DNA of 13,444 bases from Deltaproteobacteria bacterium (GTDB taxonomy: Bacteria > Desulfobacterota > DSM-4660 > Desulfatiglandales > Desulfatiglandaceae). Shown in pieces: positions 5,154 through 13,303 of this stretch; position 1 is the stretch's first letter; each line of letters opens with the position of its first letter. The position numbers and the translations under genes were made by a program. The notes beneath the pieces were generated by a model. The model saw nothing but the letters and a program-made list of their open reading frames with translations, did not search any database and was not told the DNA's origin. The stretch spans positions 1-13,444 of the forward strand of contig JAFCZI010000024.1 of the NCBI GenBank assembly GCA_019314425.1, read 5' to 3'.

Positions 5154-6464
5154 ATGCGAACCGACATCGTTCACATCGGCGCAGGCGAACTGACCTATGA
5201 AATTCGAGAGATCATGCAGTTGGTGGAAAAACTGAATGGCATGGGCATGAAAATCACCCTGGAAAACATTGGAGATCCTGTGGCAAAGGGTGAAAAAATC
5301 CCCGATTGGCTGAAAAGCATCATTGCGGATCTGGCCATGGAGGACGATTCGTACGCCTACAGCGCCACTTTGGGCGAGGTAGAAACGCGGAAATACCTGG
5401 CCGCACTGACCAACCGAACAAGCGGCGTTCACCTGAAAGAGCAAGATATTATTTTCTTTAACGGTTTAGGCGATGCCATCACCAAAATATATGGGTTTCT
5501 GCGTCGTACCGCCCGCGTCATCACCCCGACACCCACATATACAACCCACTCCTCCTCGGAAGCGGCCCATGCAGGATCCCCGCCCTTGTGTTATCCGCTC
5601 GATCCACACAATCGGTGGTATCCGGATGTGGCGGAATTGAGGCGACGGGTCAAATACAACCCCGCAGTGGCCGGGATCCTGATCATTAATCCCGACAATC
5701 CCACGGGAATGGTGTATCCGGAGAGCATGCTGGAAGAGATCGTTTCCATTGCGCGGGATTTTGATCTTTTTATCATCGCGGACGAAATCTATCTGAATCT
5801 CGCCTATAACGGTCACAAAGGCAAATCTCTGTCGGAAATTATCGGCAATGTCCCGGCCATTTCCATGAAAGGCATTTCCAAGGAAGTTCCCTGGCCGGGA
5901 AGTCGTTGCGGATGGATTGAGGTTTATAACGCGGATCGAGACCCCATGTTCGCCAACTACATCAAAAGCATCATCAATGCGAAAATGGTTGAGGTATGTT
6001 CCACAACGCTTCCGCAAAAGGCCATCCCCAGGGTTTTTGAACACCCCGCCTACGTGGATCATCTCATAAAACGCCGCAAGCGCTATGAACGTTTCTCAAA
6101 AATCGCTTACCAAAAATTGAACGGGATTCCCGGCATCATGGTCAACCAGACCAATGGCGCTTTTTATATGACCGTGGTTTTTGAAGAAGGAATGATAAAC
6201 CGAAAACAAAAATTGACCATTGCCGATCCCGAAGTCCGCAAGCTCATAGAAAGCTTAACCGCAGAAGACAAAAAAATGCAGTTGGACAAGCGTTTTGTCT
6301 ATTATCTGCTGGGGGCCACGGGCATCTGCGTCGTTCCCCTGACCTCTTTCAGCTCTGACCTGCAGGGATTCCGGGTGACCCTGCTGGAAACCGACGAAGC
6401 AAAATTCAGGGAAACATTCGATGCCCTTTCTGACAACATCAATCAGTATCTGGCGTCGGCATAA
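5154..6464 (+). CDS. PLP-dependent aminotransferase, fold type I (AlaA/AvtA-like)
   Basis: The 436-aa product is a class I/II aminotransferase, cytoplasmic, transferring an amino group between an amino acid and a keto acid through pyridoxal phosphate. Diagnostic residues are present: NPDNPTG (179-185), Asp210 and Tyr213 in IADEIYLNLAY, Lys243 in GISKEVPWPGSRCGW as the Schiff-base lysine with Arg251 for phosphate, and Arg407 in GFRVTLLE as the carboxylate-binding arginine. The SK-x5-GSRCGW arrangement and the length suggest the alanine/valine-type (AlaA, AvtA) group, but substrate cannot be fixed from sequence. The region between about 340 and 385 (a Lys-rich insert before YYLLGATGICVVPL) is longer than in E. 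coli-type enzymes. The ATG has GGAGGAG about 10 bases upstream. It lies behind an attenuator with an Ala/Val-rich leader, which points to alanine or branched-chain metabolism. It converges on glgB with 52 bp between stops. Confidence 0.85.
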   Translation: MRTDIVHIGAGELTYEIREIMQLVEKLNGMGMKITLENIGDPVAKGEKIPDWLKSIIADLAMEDDSYAYSATLGEVETRKYLAALTNRTSGVHLKEQDIIFFNGLGDAITKIYGFLRRTARVITPTPTYTTHSSSEAAHAGSPPLCYPLDPHNRWYPDVAELRRRVKYNPAVAGILIINPDNPTGMVYPESMLEEIVSIARDFDLFIIADEIYLNLAYNGHKGKSLSEIIGNVPAISMKGISKEVPWPGSRCGWIEVYNADRDPMFANYIKSIINAKMVEVCSTTLPQKAIPRVFEHPAYVDHLIKRRKRYERFSKIAYQKLNGIPGIMVNQTNGAFYMTVVFEEGMINRKQKLTIADPEVRKLIESLTAEDKKMQLDKRFVYYLLGATGICVVPLTSFSSDLQGFRVTLLETDEAKFRETFDALSDNINQYLASA

Positions 6465-6516
6465 GGGAACTTCCAAAAAATAATCTACGCATCCTGCTTG
6501 CCCTTTTGCCCGTTTT

Positions 6517-8541
6517 CTACGTTGTGATAACAGGCGCAAGCACCAACGCCGTACGGGTGGGAAGATAGAGGCTGAGGGCCGGGAGACTGAGAGCTGGCGC
6601 GGCGAAATGCCGCTGCCCCTGACGCAGTCGGTCGTGACCGCCGTATTCCAGCGCATCGCTGTCCATAATCATCTGATACTCACCGGGGGCCGCTTCGATG
6701 GAATAGTCATTATGGGAGTGGGTCGGGTGAAAATTGAACACGAAAATCAGCCCCCCCCGCTCAAATGCCAGAATCTTGTGTTCAAAATGCTCCGTAATGA
6801 GACGGAGATCGGAAACATCGAGAAACCGATACGTTCCGGCCAGTTTAATCATCTGGCGATCAAACCGTGCCAGATACGCATATTTCAAATCCGGGCTATC
6901 CATGAGGCGCCATTGGCGCCGGGCATATTCATAGGACCACCCGTTTCCCTCGCGGGGGAAATCTATCCAATCCGGATGTCCGAACTCGTTTCCCATAAAG
7001 TTGAGATAGCCGTTCCCGGCGGTGGCCAGCGTGATGAATCGCACCAGCTTGTGAAGGGCCATCCCCCTGTCCACAGCCAAATTCTCTTGCTTTACGTGCA
7101 TGTGATGGTAGAGGTCCGGTCCCATGAGTCTCAGCGCCAGTGTTTTATCCCCCACCAGCGCCTGATCGTGGGACTCGGCATAGCCGATGCTTCTTTCATC
7201 CACCCTTCGATTGGTCAGTTCATGCCACATCTCCCCCAGGGGCCAATCCTCATCACGTTTTTCTTTCAGGATTTTGATCCAGAAATCCGGAACCCCCATG
7301 GCCAGCCGATAATCAAATCCCACACCGCCCGCTTCCCCGGGCGCGGCAAGGCCCGGCATGCCGCTGATATCCTCAGCGATGGTGACGGCGGCTGGACGAA
7401 CGTCATGGATCAATTCATTGGCCAGGGTCAGGTAGGTAAGGGCATCCTCGTCCACATGATCGTCAAAATAGTCCTCGTAGGACGTAAACGCTTTTCCCAA
7501 CCCATGATGACGATAGAGCATACTGGTAATGCCGTCAAACCGGAACCCGTCAAAATGGTATTCATCCAGCCAGAATCGGCAGTTGGAAAGGAGAAAATGG
7601 AGCACCTGGGGTTTGCCGTAATCAAAGCAGCGAGACCCCCAGGCCTCGTGGATCCCCCGGGGCCCTTCATGAAAATACTGGTACACTGTTCCGTCAAAAC
7701 GGCCCAGGCCCTCCACCTCATTGGCCACGGCATGGGAATGAACCAGGTCCATAATAACGGAGAGCCCCAGCCCATGGGCCCGATCAATCAGCGCCTTTAA
7801 ATCCTCAGGGGAACCGAACCGGGACGATGCGGCAAAAAAACTGGATACATGATACCCGAAAGACGCATAATAGGGATGCTCCTGAATACCCATAAGCTGC
7901 AGGACACCATACCCCGCATCCACAATCCTCGGCAGGATGTGTTCGGTAAATTCCCGGTATGAACCGATTTTTGCTTCTTCCTGGGCCATGCCCACATGGG
8001 CTTCATAGACAAAAACGGCCCCCGGGGCGGGAACAAAATCAGGGCATGTCCACAGGTAGGGATCGGGGGGAAACCACACCTGGGCATTGAATATCAGGGT
8101 GTCCGGGTCCTGTACCACGCGCCGGGCATACGCGGGGATGCGGTCTCCTTCCCCACCCTCCCAGTGCATGCGAAGCCTGTAAACCATGCCGTGCGTAAGG
8201 GTTTGGGGGGAAAGCCTGATTTCCCAAACGCCTTCTTCGTCAATTCTTTCAAGTTCAAAGACCCCCGCTTCCCGCCAATCCGTCATGTCTCCCACAAGGA
8301 AGATAGCCCTTGCATTGGGCGCCCATTCCCTGAACACCCATTGGTTTTCGCGAAAATGGAGCCCAAAGAATTCGTGACCCGACGCAAAATCCCCCAGGCT
8401 TGTCCGCCCGTCGTGGGTCAGCCGGGCTTTCATGGTTTCCACGCGCTGCATCCGCGCTAGAATCATTTTCTCATAAGGACGGAGATACGGATCATTTCGC
8501 AATCCGCATTCCACAATCCGCACTCGTTTTTTCTCAGTCAT
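6517..8541 (-). CDS. glgB: 1,4-alpha-glucan branching enzyme, eukaryotic-type GH13
   Basis: GlgB cuts an alpha-1,4-glucan chain and re-attaches it by an alpha-1,6 bond, creating branches in glycogen. The 674-aa protein has an N-terminal DPYLRPYE segment, a CBM48 domain (about 60-150), the GH13 barrel (about 175-545) and a C-terminal beta domain (about 575-670). Catalytic residues are visible: nucleophile Asp336 in GFRFDG, acid/base Glu390 in TIAEDISG and Asp459 in AESHDQ, plus DLVHSH at 265-270. GITSMLYRHHG and YAESHDQALVGDKT are typical of the eukaryote-like branching-enzyme group also found in some anaerobic bacteria, rather than the E. coli type. The ATG overlaps the last 8 bases of glgA, indicating translational coupling. 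Codons 5-15 lie on a 14-bp imperfect tandem repeat (8495-8522), so the extreme N terminus is probably not conserved. Confidence 0.92.
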   Translation of the reverse strand: MTEKKRVRIVECGLRNDPYLRPYEKMILARMQRVETMKARLTHDGRTSLGDFASGHEFFGLHFRENQWVFREWAPNARAIFLVGDMTDWREAGVFELERIDEEGVWEIRLSPQTLTHGMVYRLRMHWEGGEGDRIPAYARRVVQDPDTLIFNAQVWFPPDPYLWTCPDFVPAPGAVFVYEAHVGMAQEEAKIGSYREFTEHILPRIVDAGYGVLQLMGIQEHPYYASFGYHVSSFFAASSRFGSPEDLKALIDRAHGLGLSVIMDLVHSHAVANEVEGLGRFDGTVYQYFHEGPRGIHEAWGSRCFDYGKPQVLHFLLSNCRFWLDEYHFDGFRFDGITSMLYRHHGLGKAFTSYEDYFDDHVDEDALTYLTLANELIHDVRPAAVTIAEDISGMPGLAAPGEAGGVGFDYRLAMGVPDFWIKILKEKRDEDWPLGEMWHELTNRRVDERSIGYAESHDQALVGDKTLALRLMGPDLYHHMHVKQENLAVDRGMALHKLVRFITLATAGNGYLNFMGNEFGHPDWIDFPREGNGWSYEYARRQWRLMDSPDLKYAYLARFDRQMIKLAGTYRFLDVSDLRLITEHFEHKILAFERGGLIFVFNFHPTHSHNDYSIEAAPGEYQMIMDSDALEYGGHDRLRQGQRHFAAPALSLPALSLYLPTRTALVLAPVITT

Positions 8542-10048
8542 TGATTAAAGGCCGCTCAAGCATTTTTTCGTATAGATCCATATAGTTACGCGCCGTGACC
8601 GAATGATTAAAGGCCGCCTTGCTTTGACGCATCACCCGCGTGATTTCCCGGCTTTTCACATCCATGGGAAGGTTGTAAAACGCCATGGCCTGATCAATGG
8701 CCCATGACAAACCGTTTGGGTCGAATGTTTTAAACAAAAAACCATTTCCCGTTTCTCCAGCCACATCCATATGAACAACCGTGTCGTGAATACCGCCGGT
8801 ATCACGAGCCACCGGCAAGGACCCATAGATGGGGCCGATCATTTGGGGAAGACCGCAGGGTTCAAACAATGACGGCATCAGCACAAAATCCGAGGCGGCA
8901 TAACCACGGTGGGAAAGGCTTTCATCGAAATCGCAGATTGCCACCCGTTCCAGCAAATTATGCTGCCAATTAATCTCACGGAAATATTTTTTGTACTCGC
9001 CGTCCGCCACAAATACGATCTGCAGATGCCGATCCCAATAACGGCTCACCACATCATACAGAATATGGGCCAGCAACTGGCAACCTTTTTGAACCATGTC
9101 CAACCGGGACGGCCATAGAAAAATGGGGGCATCCTCGTCCTCCAAGAGCCCCAGTGCACTCTGCAACGCCCTCTTGTTCTTCCGCTTGCCCTCCACATGG
9201 GTGTCCGCATCGTATTTACGTGTTAATCTTCTATCCGATTTCGGATCAAAGGTGGGATCCGGGGCGTTGATGATGCCTGCGGCACATCCGGCTTCATATT
9301 TGGCGGCCAACTCTCTTCGAAGGGGTTCTTTCACAAATTCATGTTGCCCACTGACAATCTCCGTCAGAAATGTCTTGCTCACGGTGTTGACGAAATGCGC
9401 GGAAAAAACGCCGCTCACCAGAAAATCCACCAGATTGTTGTCCCGGGCCTGCCCGTAACCTGACGGGTAACCATCATAGAAAAGGTGCTGCCAGAAGGCT
9501 GCCGCGTCAATGCCTCGATCTTCAATGTAATGCAGCGGGCGCTGTACCGTATGGATGTTGTGAATGGTAAAAAGGCAGGGGATCTCCTGCTGACGGGCCA
9601 TGGCCGGGATCAGGCCGGTCATCCAGTCGTTGCAGTGGATCAGGTCGGGCTGCACCCGTGGAATAATATTGTTGATGACTTCTCTCTGGAATGCCAGCGC
9701 AATCTTGCCGTTCTCATTCCCGTAATCGGAATACACCCGATTCAGGTAAAAAAAGGCGCGATCTTCGGCAAGGTGGATTCGCTCTGCGGGCATGTTACGC
9801 CGAATGGCGTCCAGTTTCTTGATTTGAAGGGAAGCGATGCCCGCACCGAACATGCATCGATAATCAGGCAGGGCCACATGAATATCGGCCCCCAGTTCAA
9901 ACAAAGCGCTGATGAGGGTTGCTGAAACGTCGGCAAGGCCCCCGGCTTTTGCTGAAAGATTGTCGGCAATATCTCCCATTCCTTTGGGGAGGTAGGTCAC
10001 TTCAGGTGTCACCAGGAGAATGGTCGGATTGGCCAGGAATGTATCCAT
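8534..10048 (-). CDS. glgA: Glycogen synthase (GT5)
   Basis: GlgA adds glucose from ADP-glucose (or UDP-glucose) to the non-reducing end of an alpha-1,4-glucan. The 504-aa product has the GT5 N-terminal Rossmann domain with the nucleotide-sugar motif KAGGLADV (34-41), HCNDWMTGLIP (138-148) and TIHNIH (161-166), and a C-terminal domain with SRLDMVQKG (314-322, Arg315 and Lys321 as phosphate contacts) and SLFEPCGLPQM (393-403). Between TPEVTYL and KAGGLADV there is an insertion of roughly 13 residues compared with E. coli-type GlgA, which has only a few residues there; the motif also reads KAGG instead of KTGG. The ATG is 4 bp after the glgP stop, with AAGGAG inside the end of glgP. The gene is the middle of a glgP-glgA-glgB operon. 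No glgC lies in the window, so the sugar donor is not decided. Confidence 0.92.
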   Translation of the reverse strand: MDTFLANPTILLVTPEVTYLPKGMGDIADNLSAKAGGLADVSATLISALFELGADIHVALPDYRCMFGAGIASLQIKKLDAIRRNMPAERIHLAEDRAFFYLNRVYSDYGNENGKIALAFQREVINNIIPRVQPDLIHCNDWMTGLIPAMARQQEIPCLFTIHNIHTVQRPLHYIEDRGIDAAAFWQHLFYDGYPSGYGQARDNNLVDFLVSGVFSAHFVNTVSKTFLTEIVSGQHEFVKEPLRRELAAKYEAGCAAGIINAPDPTFDPKSDRRLTRKYDADTHVEGKRKNKRALQSALGLLEDEDAPIFLWPSRLDMVQKGCQLLAHILYDVVSRYWDRHLQIVFVADGEYKKYFREINWQHNLLERVAICDFDESLSHRGYAASDFVLMPSLFEPCGLPQMIGPIYGSLPVARDTGGIHDTVVHMDVAGETGNGFLFKTFDPNGLSWAIDQAMAFYNLPMDVKSREITRVMRQSKAAFNHSVTARNYMDLYEKMLERPLIND

Positions 10049-10052
10049 GAGG

Positions 10053-12629
10053 CTATGGCTCCTTTTCGGCTTCTGCCCAGGTTACAAAACCGGGCATATA
10101 TTTGATGAGGTCATCTCCCTGGGGCATCACCCGGACCGAAAATCCATATTGACCCGACGAGGTGCAGGTTAAATTGCAGGCGTACAGATACGTGCCGTCG
10201 CCTTTGCTTTCTCTGACCGCCATCAATTCGGTGTGACTCTCCGAAATGGTGTCAAGGGATTGAACGTTTCCATGATAGAGCTCCACATGGACTTCTTCGG
10301 GTTTCAAATCTCCCAGATGCACCATGACCGTCACGGGAAATACATCCCCCATGCGGATCGGCTCACTTCCGCTCCTCTCACATACGGGCGGCGCCAGGGA
10401 AATGTCGCCCCATTTGGAACGATACCGCTCGCGAAGGTCTGCCACTTTCTGGGCCCCCGCCGCATGGTGGTCCAGGAGCTCACCATATTTCCGGGATGCG
10501 TGAGAATAGAATCTTTTTTCGTACTCTTCCACCATTCGAAGGCTTGAAAAATCGGACAGAACCATTTTCATGGATGCTTTCATCATCTCAATCCACCGAA
10601 ACGGCGCCGCGCCCTCCTCTCTGTCATAAAAACAGGGGATCACTTCGTTTTCAAGAACATTGTAGAGGGCATGGCTGTCCACCAGGTCTGAATCGGAATG
10701 TTCTTCATAATCCTCTCCCTTCCCGATGGCCCATCCGGTTTCCTCCGTGTATCCCTCACACCACCAGCCGTCCAGAATACTCACGTTGAGGACGCCGTTT
10801 ACCGCCGCTTTCATGCCGGACGTACCACACGCCTCGTAGGGGCGCCTCGGCGTGTTGAGCCAGACATCGGCCCCCTGCACCAGAAGTCTGGCCATACGAA
10901 TATCATAATCTTCCAGAAAGACAATTTTATGGCGCAGCCGCTCATCGGAGGCATGCTTGAAAATATGTCGAATCAGGCCTTTGCCCTCTTCGTCCGTGGG
11001 ATGCGCTTTTCCCGCATAAATAATCTGTACCGGCCGTTCCTCATTGTTAAGGATATCATTAAGGCGATCCAGATCTCGAAGCAAAAGATTGGCCCGTTTG
11101 TAGGTGGCAAAGCGGCGGGCAAAGGCAATGGTCAGAACATCCTTGTCCAAAACCGATTCAGCCGCCTCCACAACATTTTGGGGGGCATTCCGTCGTTCGC
11201 ACTGCTTTTTCAACAAGCGCCTGCAATTTTCGATAAGACGGTTTCGGCTTCGTTTGTGCGCTTCCCACAGATCCAGATCATTGATACCGTCAATTTCCTT
11301 CAGGCTCTCCCTTTTCCATGAATTGCAATGCCAGTTTATTCCCAGGCGATTTTGGAAAAACATGGCGTTACTCCAAGACACATAAGAGGGAATGTGGATG
11401 CCGTTTGTCACATGGGCAATGGGAATCTCCGCCTCGGGCCGATGGGGCCATACATGCCGCCACATGCGGCGGGCTACCCGGCCATGAAGTTCGCTGACCC
11501 CGTTCATAAACTGGCTCATCCTCAAACCCAGAATAAACATGGACAGCTTGCTGTCTATGCCCGCGCCTTCATGCTGCCCCCAGGAGAGAATTTCGTCTTC
11601 GGAAACCCCCAGTCGATCCTGGAATTGATGCAGGTAGGGTCTCACCAGATCCGGCTCAAATTCATCATGGCCTGCGGGAACCGGCGTGTGGGTCGTAAAC
11701 ACCGTGGCGCGGGGAACAATTTCCCTTGCCGCCCGAAGATCGACGCCGTGAATCTCCATAATTCGTGCCAGACGTTCCAGGCATGAAAATACCGGGTGTC
11801 CCTCATTCATGTGAAAAACCCGCGGCTCTATTCCCATGGCGCTGAGCGCCTGGACGCCACCGACGCCGAGGAGCATCTCCTGCGCCAGACGAACGGACGT
11901 CTCGGACACATACAGTCTGGCGGTAATATCCCGAATATGGCGAGGATTCTCACGCAAATTGGTATCCAACAGGTAAAGCGGAACCCGACCGACACCCACT
12001 TTCCACACAACCGCCACAATGTCCTCCGACGGTCCGGGAATCGTAATGCGCATTTCATGCCCGTGTTCATCACGAATTTTTTCCAAGGGGAGAGGGTAAA
12101 GGTCTGTCTCAGGATATTCCTCCTGCTGCCAGCCGTCCTTGTTGATGCGCTGATGAAAATATCCCTGCCGATATAAAAGCCCCACGCCCACCAGGGGAAG
12201 CCCTAGGTTGGAAGCCGCTTTAAGGTGGTCTCCGGCTAAAATACCCAGACCGCCCGCAAAGATGGGAAGGGTTTCGTGAATCCCGAACTCCATGGAAAAA
12301 TAGGCAATGGCGCCTTCCCGGTCGTATATTCCCCCGGGACCACCCGTGAAGGGTGTTTTAACCCGTTCCTCAAAAAGCGCCTTTACGCGGGCCTGGTGGT
12401 CCAGGAACCCGGGATCCGTTGACAGCGCTTCAAGTCTTTTCTGAGAAACATTGGCCAGAAACAGAAGCGGGTTCCGGCCTGAGCTTTCCCAAAGTTCCAA
12501 ATCAATGCGGCGAAACAGTTCTTTGGCATCCAGTTCCCAGCTCCACCAGTAATTCCTGGACAGTGACTCAAGAAAAGAAAGGGGTTCGGGTATATTGGGC
12601 AGCACTTGAAAAGTTTGAAAATAATCCAT
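10053..12629 (-). CDS. glgP: Alpha-glucan (glycogen) phosphorylase, GT35
   Basis: The enzyme releases glucose-1-phosphate from the ends of alpha-1,4-glucan using a PLP cofactor. The 858-aa product is of the form with an N-terminal DUF3417-type segment (NYWWSWELDAKELFRRID, about 26-43), as in Thermotoga-type phosphorylases rather than E. coli GlgP or MalP. Visible signatures are YFSMEFGIHETLPIFAGGLG (110-129), HMNEGHP (273-279), TTHTPVPAGHDEF (312-324), the phosphate-site region FARRFATYKRANL (503-515), and the PLP lysine Lys607 in ACGTSGMKAAVNG. A beta-rich C-terminal extension (about 740-858) is present. All key residues are intact. The start has GGAG about 12 bases upstream (long but usable); the conserved DUF3417 region begins soon after. 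It is the first gene of the tight glg cluster, 166 bp downstream of the YkgJ-type gene. Confidence 0.92.
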   Translation of the reverse strand: MDYFQTFQVLPNIPEPLSFLESLSRNYWWSWELDAKELFRRIDLELWESSGRNPLLFLANVSQKRLEALSTDPGFLDHQARVKALFEERVKTPFTGGPGGIYDREGAIAYFSMEFGIHETLPIFAGGLGILAGDHLKAASNLGLPLVGVGLLYRQGYFHQRINKDGWQQEEYPETDLYPLPLEKIRDEHGHEMRITIPGPSEDIVAVVWKVGVGRVPLYLLDTNLRENPRHIRDITARLYVSETSVRLAQEMLLGVGGVQALSAMGIEPRVFHMNEGHPVFSCLERLARIMEIHGVDLRAAREIVPRATVFTTHTPVPAGHDEFEPDLVRPYLHQFQDRLGVSEDEILSWGQHEGAGIDSKLSMFILGLRMSQFMNGVSELHGRVARRMWRHVWPHRPEAEIPIAHVTNGIHIPSYVSWSNAMFFQNRLGINWHCNSWKRESLKEIDGINDLDLWEAHKRSRNRLIENCRRLLKKQCERRNAPQNVVEAAESVLDKDVLTIAFARRFATYKRANLLLRDLDRLNDILNNEERPVQIIYAGKAHPTDEEGKGLIRHIFKHASDERLRHKIVFLEDYDIRMARLLVQGADVWLNTPRRPYEACGTSGMKAAVNGVLNVSILDGWWCEGYTEETGWAIGKGEDYEEHSDSDLVDSHALYNVLENEVIPCFYDREEGAAPFRWIEMMKASMKMVLSDFSSLRMVEEYEKRFYSHASRKYGELLDHHAAGAQKVADLRERYRSKWGDISLAPPVCERSGSEPIRMGDVFPVTVMVHLGDLKPEEVHVELYHGNVQSLDTISESHTELMAVRESKGDGTYLYACNLTCTSSGQYGFSVRVMPQGDDLIKYMPGFVTWAEAEKEP

Positions 12630-12662
12630 TTCGTATCTATCTCCTGAGGCGGCAACGCCGCA

Positions 12663-12689
12663 GTTTTAGGTTTTAGGTTTTTCAGTCAA
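12663..12689 (-). promoter_or_regulatory. Weak promoter candidate for the glg operon
   Basis: On the minus strand TTGACT (12684-12689) and TAAAAC (12663-12668) are 15 bases apart. The -35 is good, but the spacing is short and the -10 poor. A short GC-rich hairpin (GCGGC-AAC-GCCGC) lies at about 12649-12661, between this site and the glgP ribosome site, and could affect translation. Two further palindromes, AAAAAGCTTTTT (12735-12746) and AGCCA-T-TGGCT (12753-12763), lie between ykgJ and this site; neither has the form of a clear terminator. Confidence 0.25.
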
Positions 12690-12795
12690 TGAACTTCTTG
12701 TTTTTTGTGACAGAAAACCAGGTGATAAGGTACTAAAAAGCTTTTTGCTGTTAGCCATTGGCTTGTTGATTTCTGTACGATGTTTATCAAGGCCC

Positions 12796-13098
12796 TCAAC
12801 GGCTTCCTCCGCTGGGAAGACCGGCCTTGACACGGATATCGTCACATGCCTGACACCCTGGCTCAAACCATCGACAAAGGACCGGCCGAAATCTGTGATG
12901 CCGGCACTTGCCGGAATCGAGATCCAGCCAAAGACAGGGATTGGAATCCCGATAGCGAGCACTGCGAGCGTAAGCGTCAACTTGTTCAAGGAGTGCGTCC
13001 GGCGCCTTTACCAACTCGTTGGCATCAAAGGGCGGAAGTGAAAAAGTCAAACAACAGATTCCACAGTTATCACACAGATTATTTGAGGGTGTGCTCAT
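12796..13098 (-). CDS. YkgJ-type cysteine-cluster protein
   Basis: The 100-aa product has the cysteine pattern of the YkgJ/CxxCxxCC family: CDNCGICC at residues 9-16, then GKCRHH, RPVLCRWFEPGC and a final C within CQAC. The conserved RP..C..F core is present. These small cytoplasmic proteins are thought to bind an Fe-S cluster or zinc through the conserved cysteines; their biochemical function is unsettled. The length is at the short end of the family. The ATG at 13098 has AGGTGA about 5 bases upstream. It lies 166 bp upstream of glgP on the same strand, so it may share a transcript with the glg genes, though the gap and several palindromes leave that open. An overlapping ORF in another frame (12666-12989) that looks like a signal peptide is a shadow. 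Confidence 0.8.
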   Translation of the reverse strand: MSTPSNNLCDNCGICCLTFSLPPFDANELVKAPDALLEQVDAYARSARYRDSNPCLWLDLDSGKCRHHRFRPVLCRWFEPGCQACDDIRVKAGLPSGGSR

Positions 13099-13136
13099 AT
13101 GTCACCTGAACGAAGGGTTATCATCAGCGCCGGGGT

Positions 13137-13280
13137 TGTGTCCGTCCACGAATGAGAAAATTTGTTCGAGTTCAAAGAAGGCGATAATTGTAACCGCAAG
13201 AATATATTTGAGGCTTTTGAGGCTTACAATTTGAGCCGGACGCCGAAATCGGGCAAATTGGCCATTTGTGGCTGGTCACT
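13137..13280. repeat. 144-bp foldback/MITE-like repeat, copy 2
   Basis: Second copy of the element at 1120-1264, same orientation. The outer arms are best conserved: GTGTCCGTCCAC, GAGAAAATTTGTTCGAGTTC, and CAAATTGGCCATTTGTGG are shared. Most differences fall in the central loop around 13199-13233. The terminal inverted repeats are imperfect (first base T rather than A). It lies between the start of the YkgJ gene and an AT-rich PIN-domain gene, and its right end marks the change in base composition. No target duplication is visible. Confidence 0.8.
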
Positions 13281-13303
13281 AGGTTATCTTTTGTCGTAAA
13301 GGT

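Noticed and set aside
6607..7800. A 397-aa plus-strand ORF opposite glgB
   Set aside because: It is antisense to the catalytic region of glgB, which carries all family motifs. No domain or ribosome site supports it.
12664..12682. Tandem TTTTAGG units resembling a telomere or CRISPR-like repeat
   Set aside because: There are only two to three short units with no spacers; this is simple-sequence drift.
12666..12989. A 107-aa minus-strand ORF whose N terminus looks like a signal peptide (LTLTLAVLAIGIPIPVFGW)
   Set aside because: It overlaps the YkgJ-type gene in another frame on the same strand. The YkgJ frame carries a full family cysteine pattern and a ribosome site, so this ORF is a shadow.
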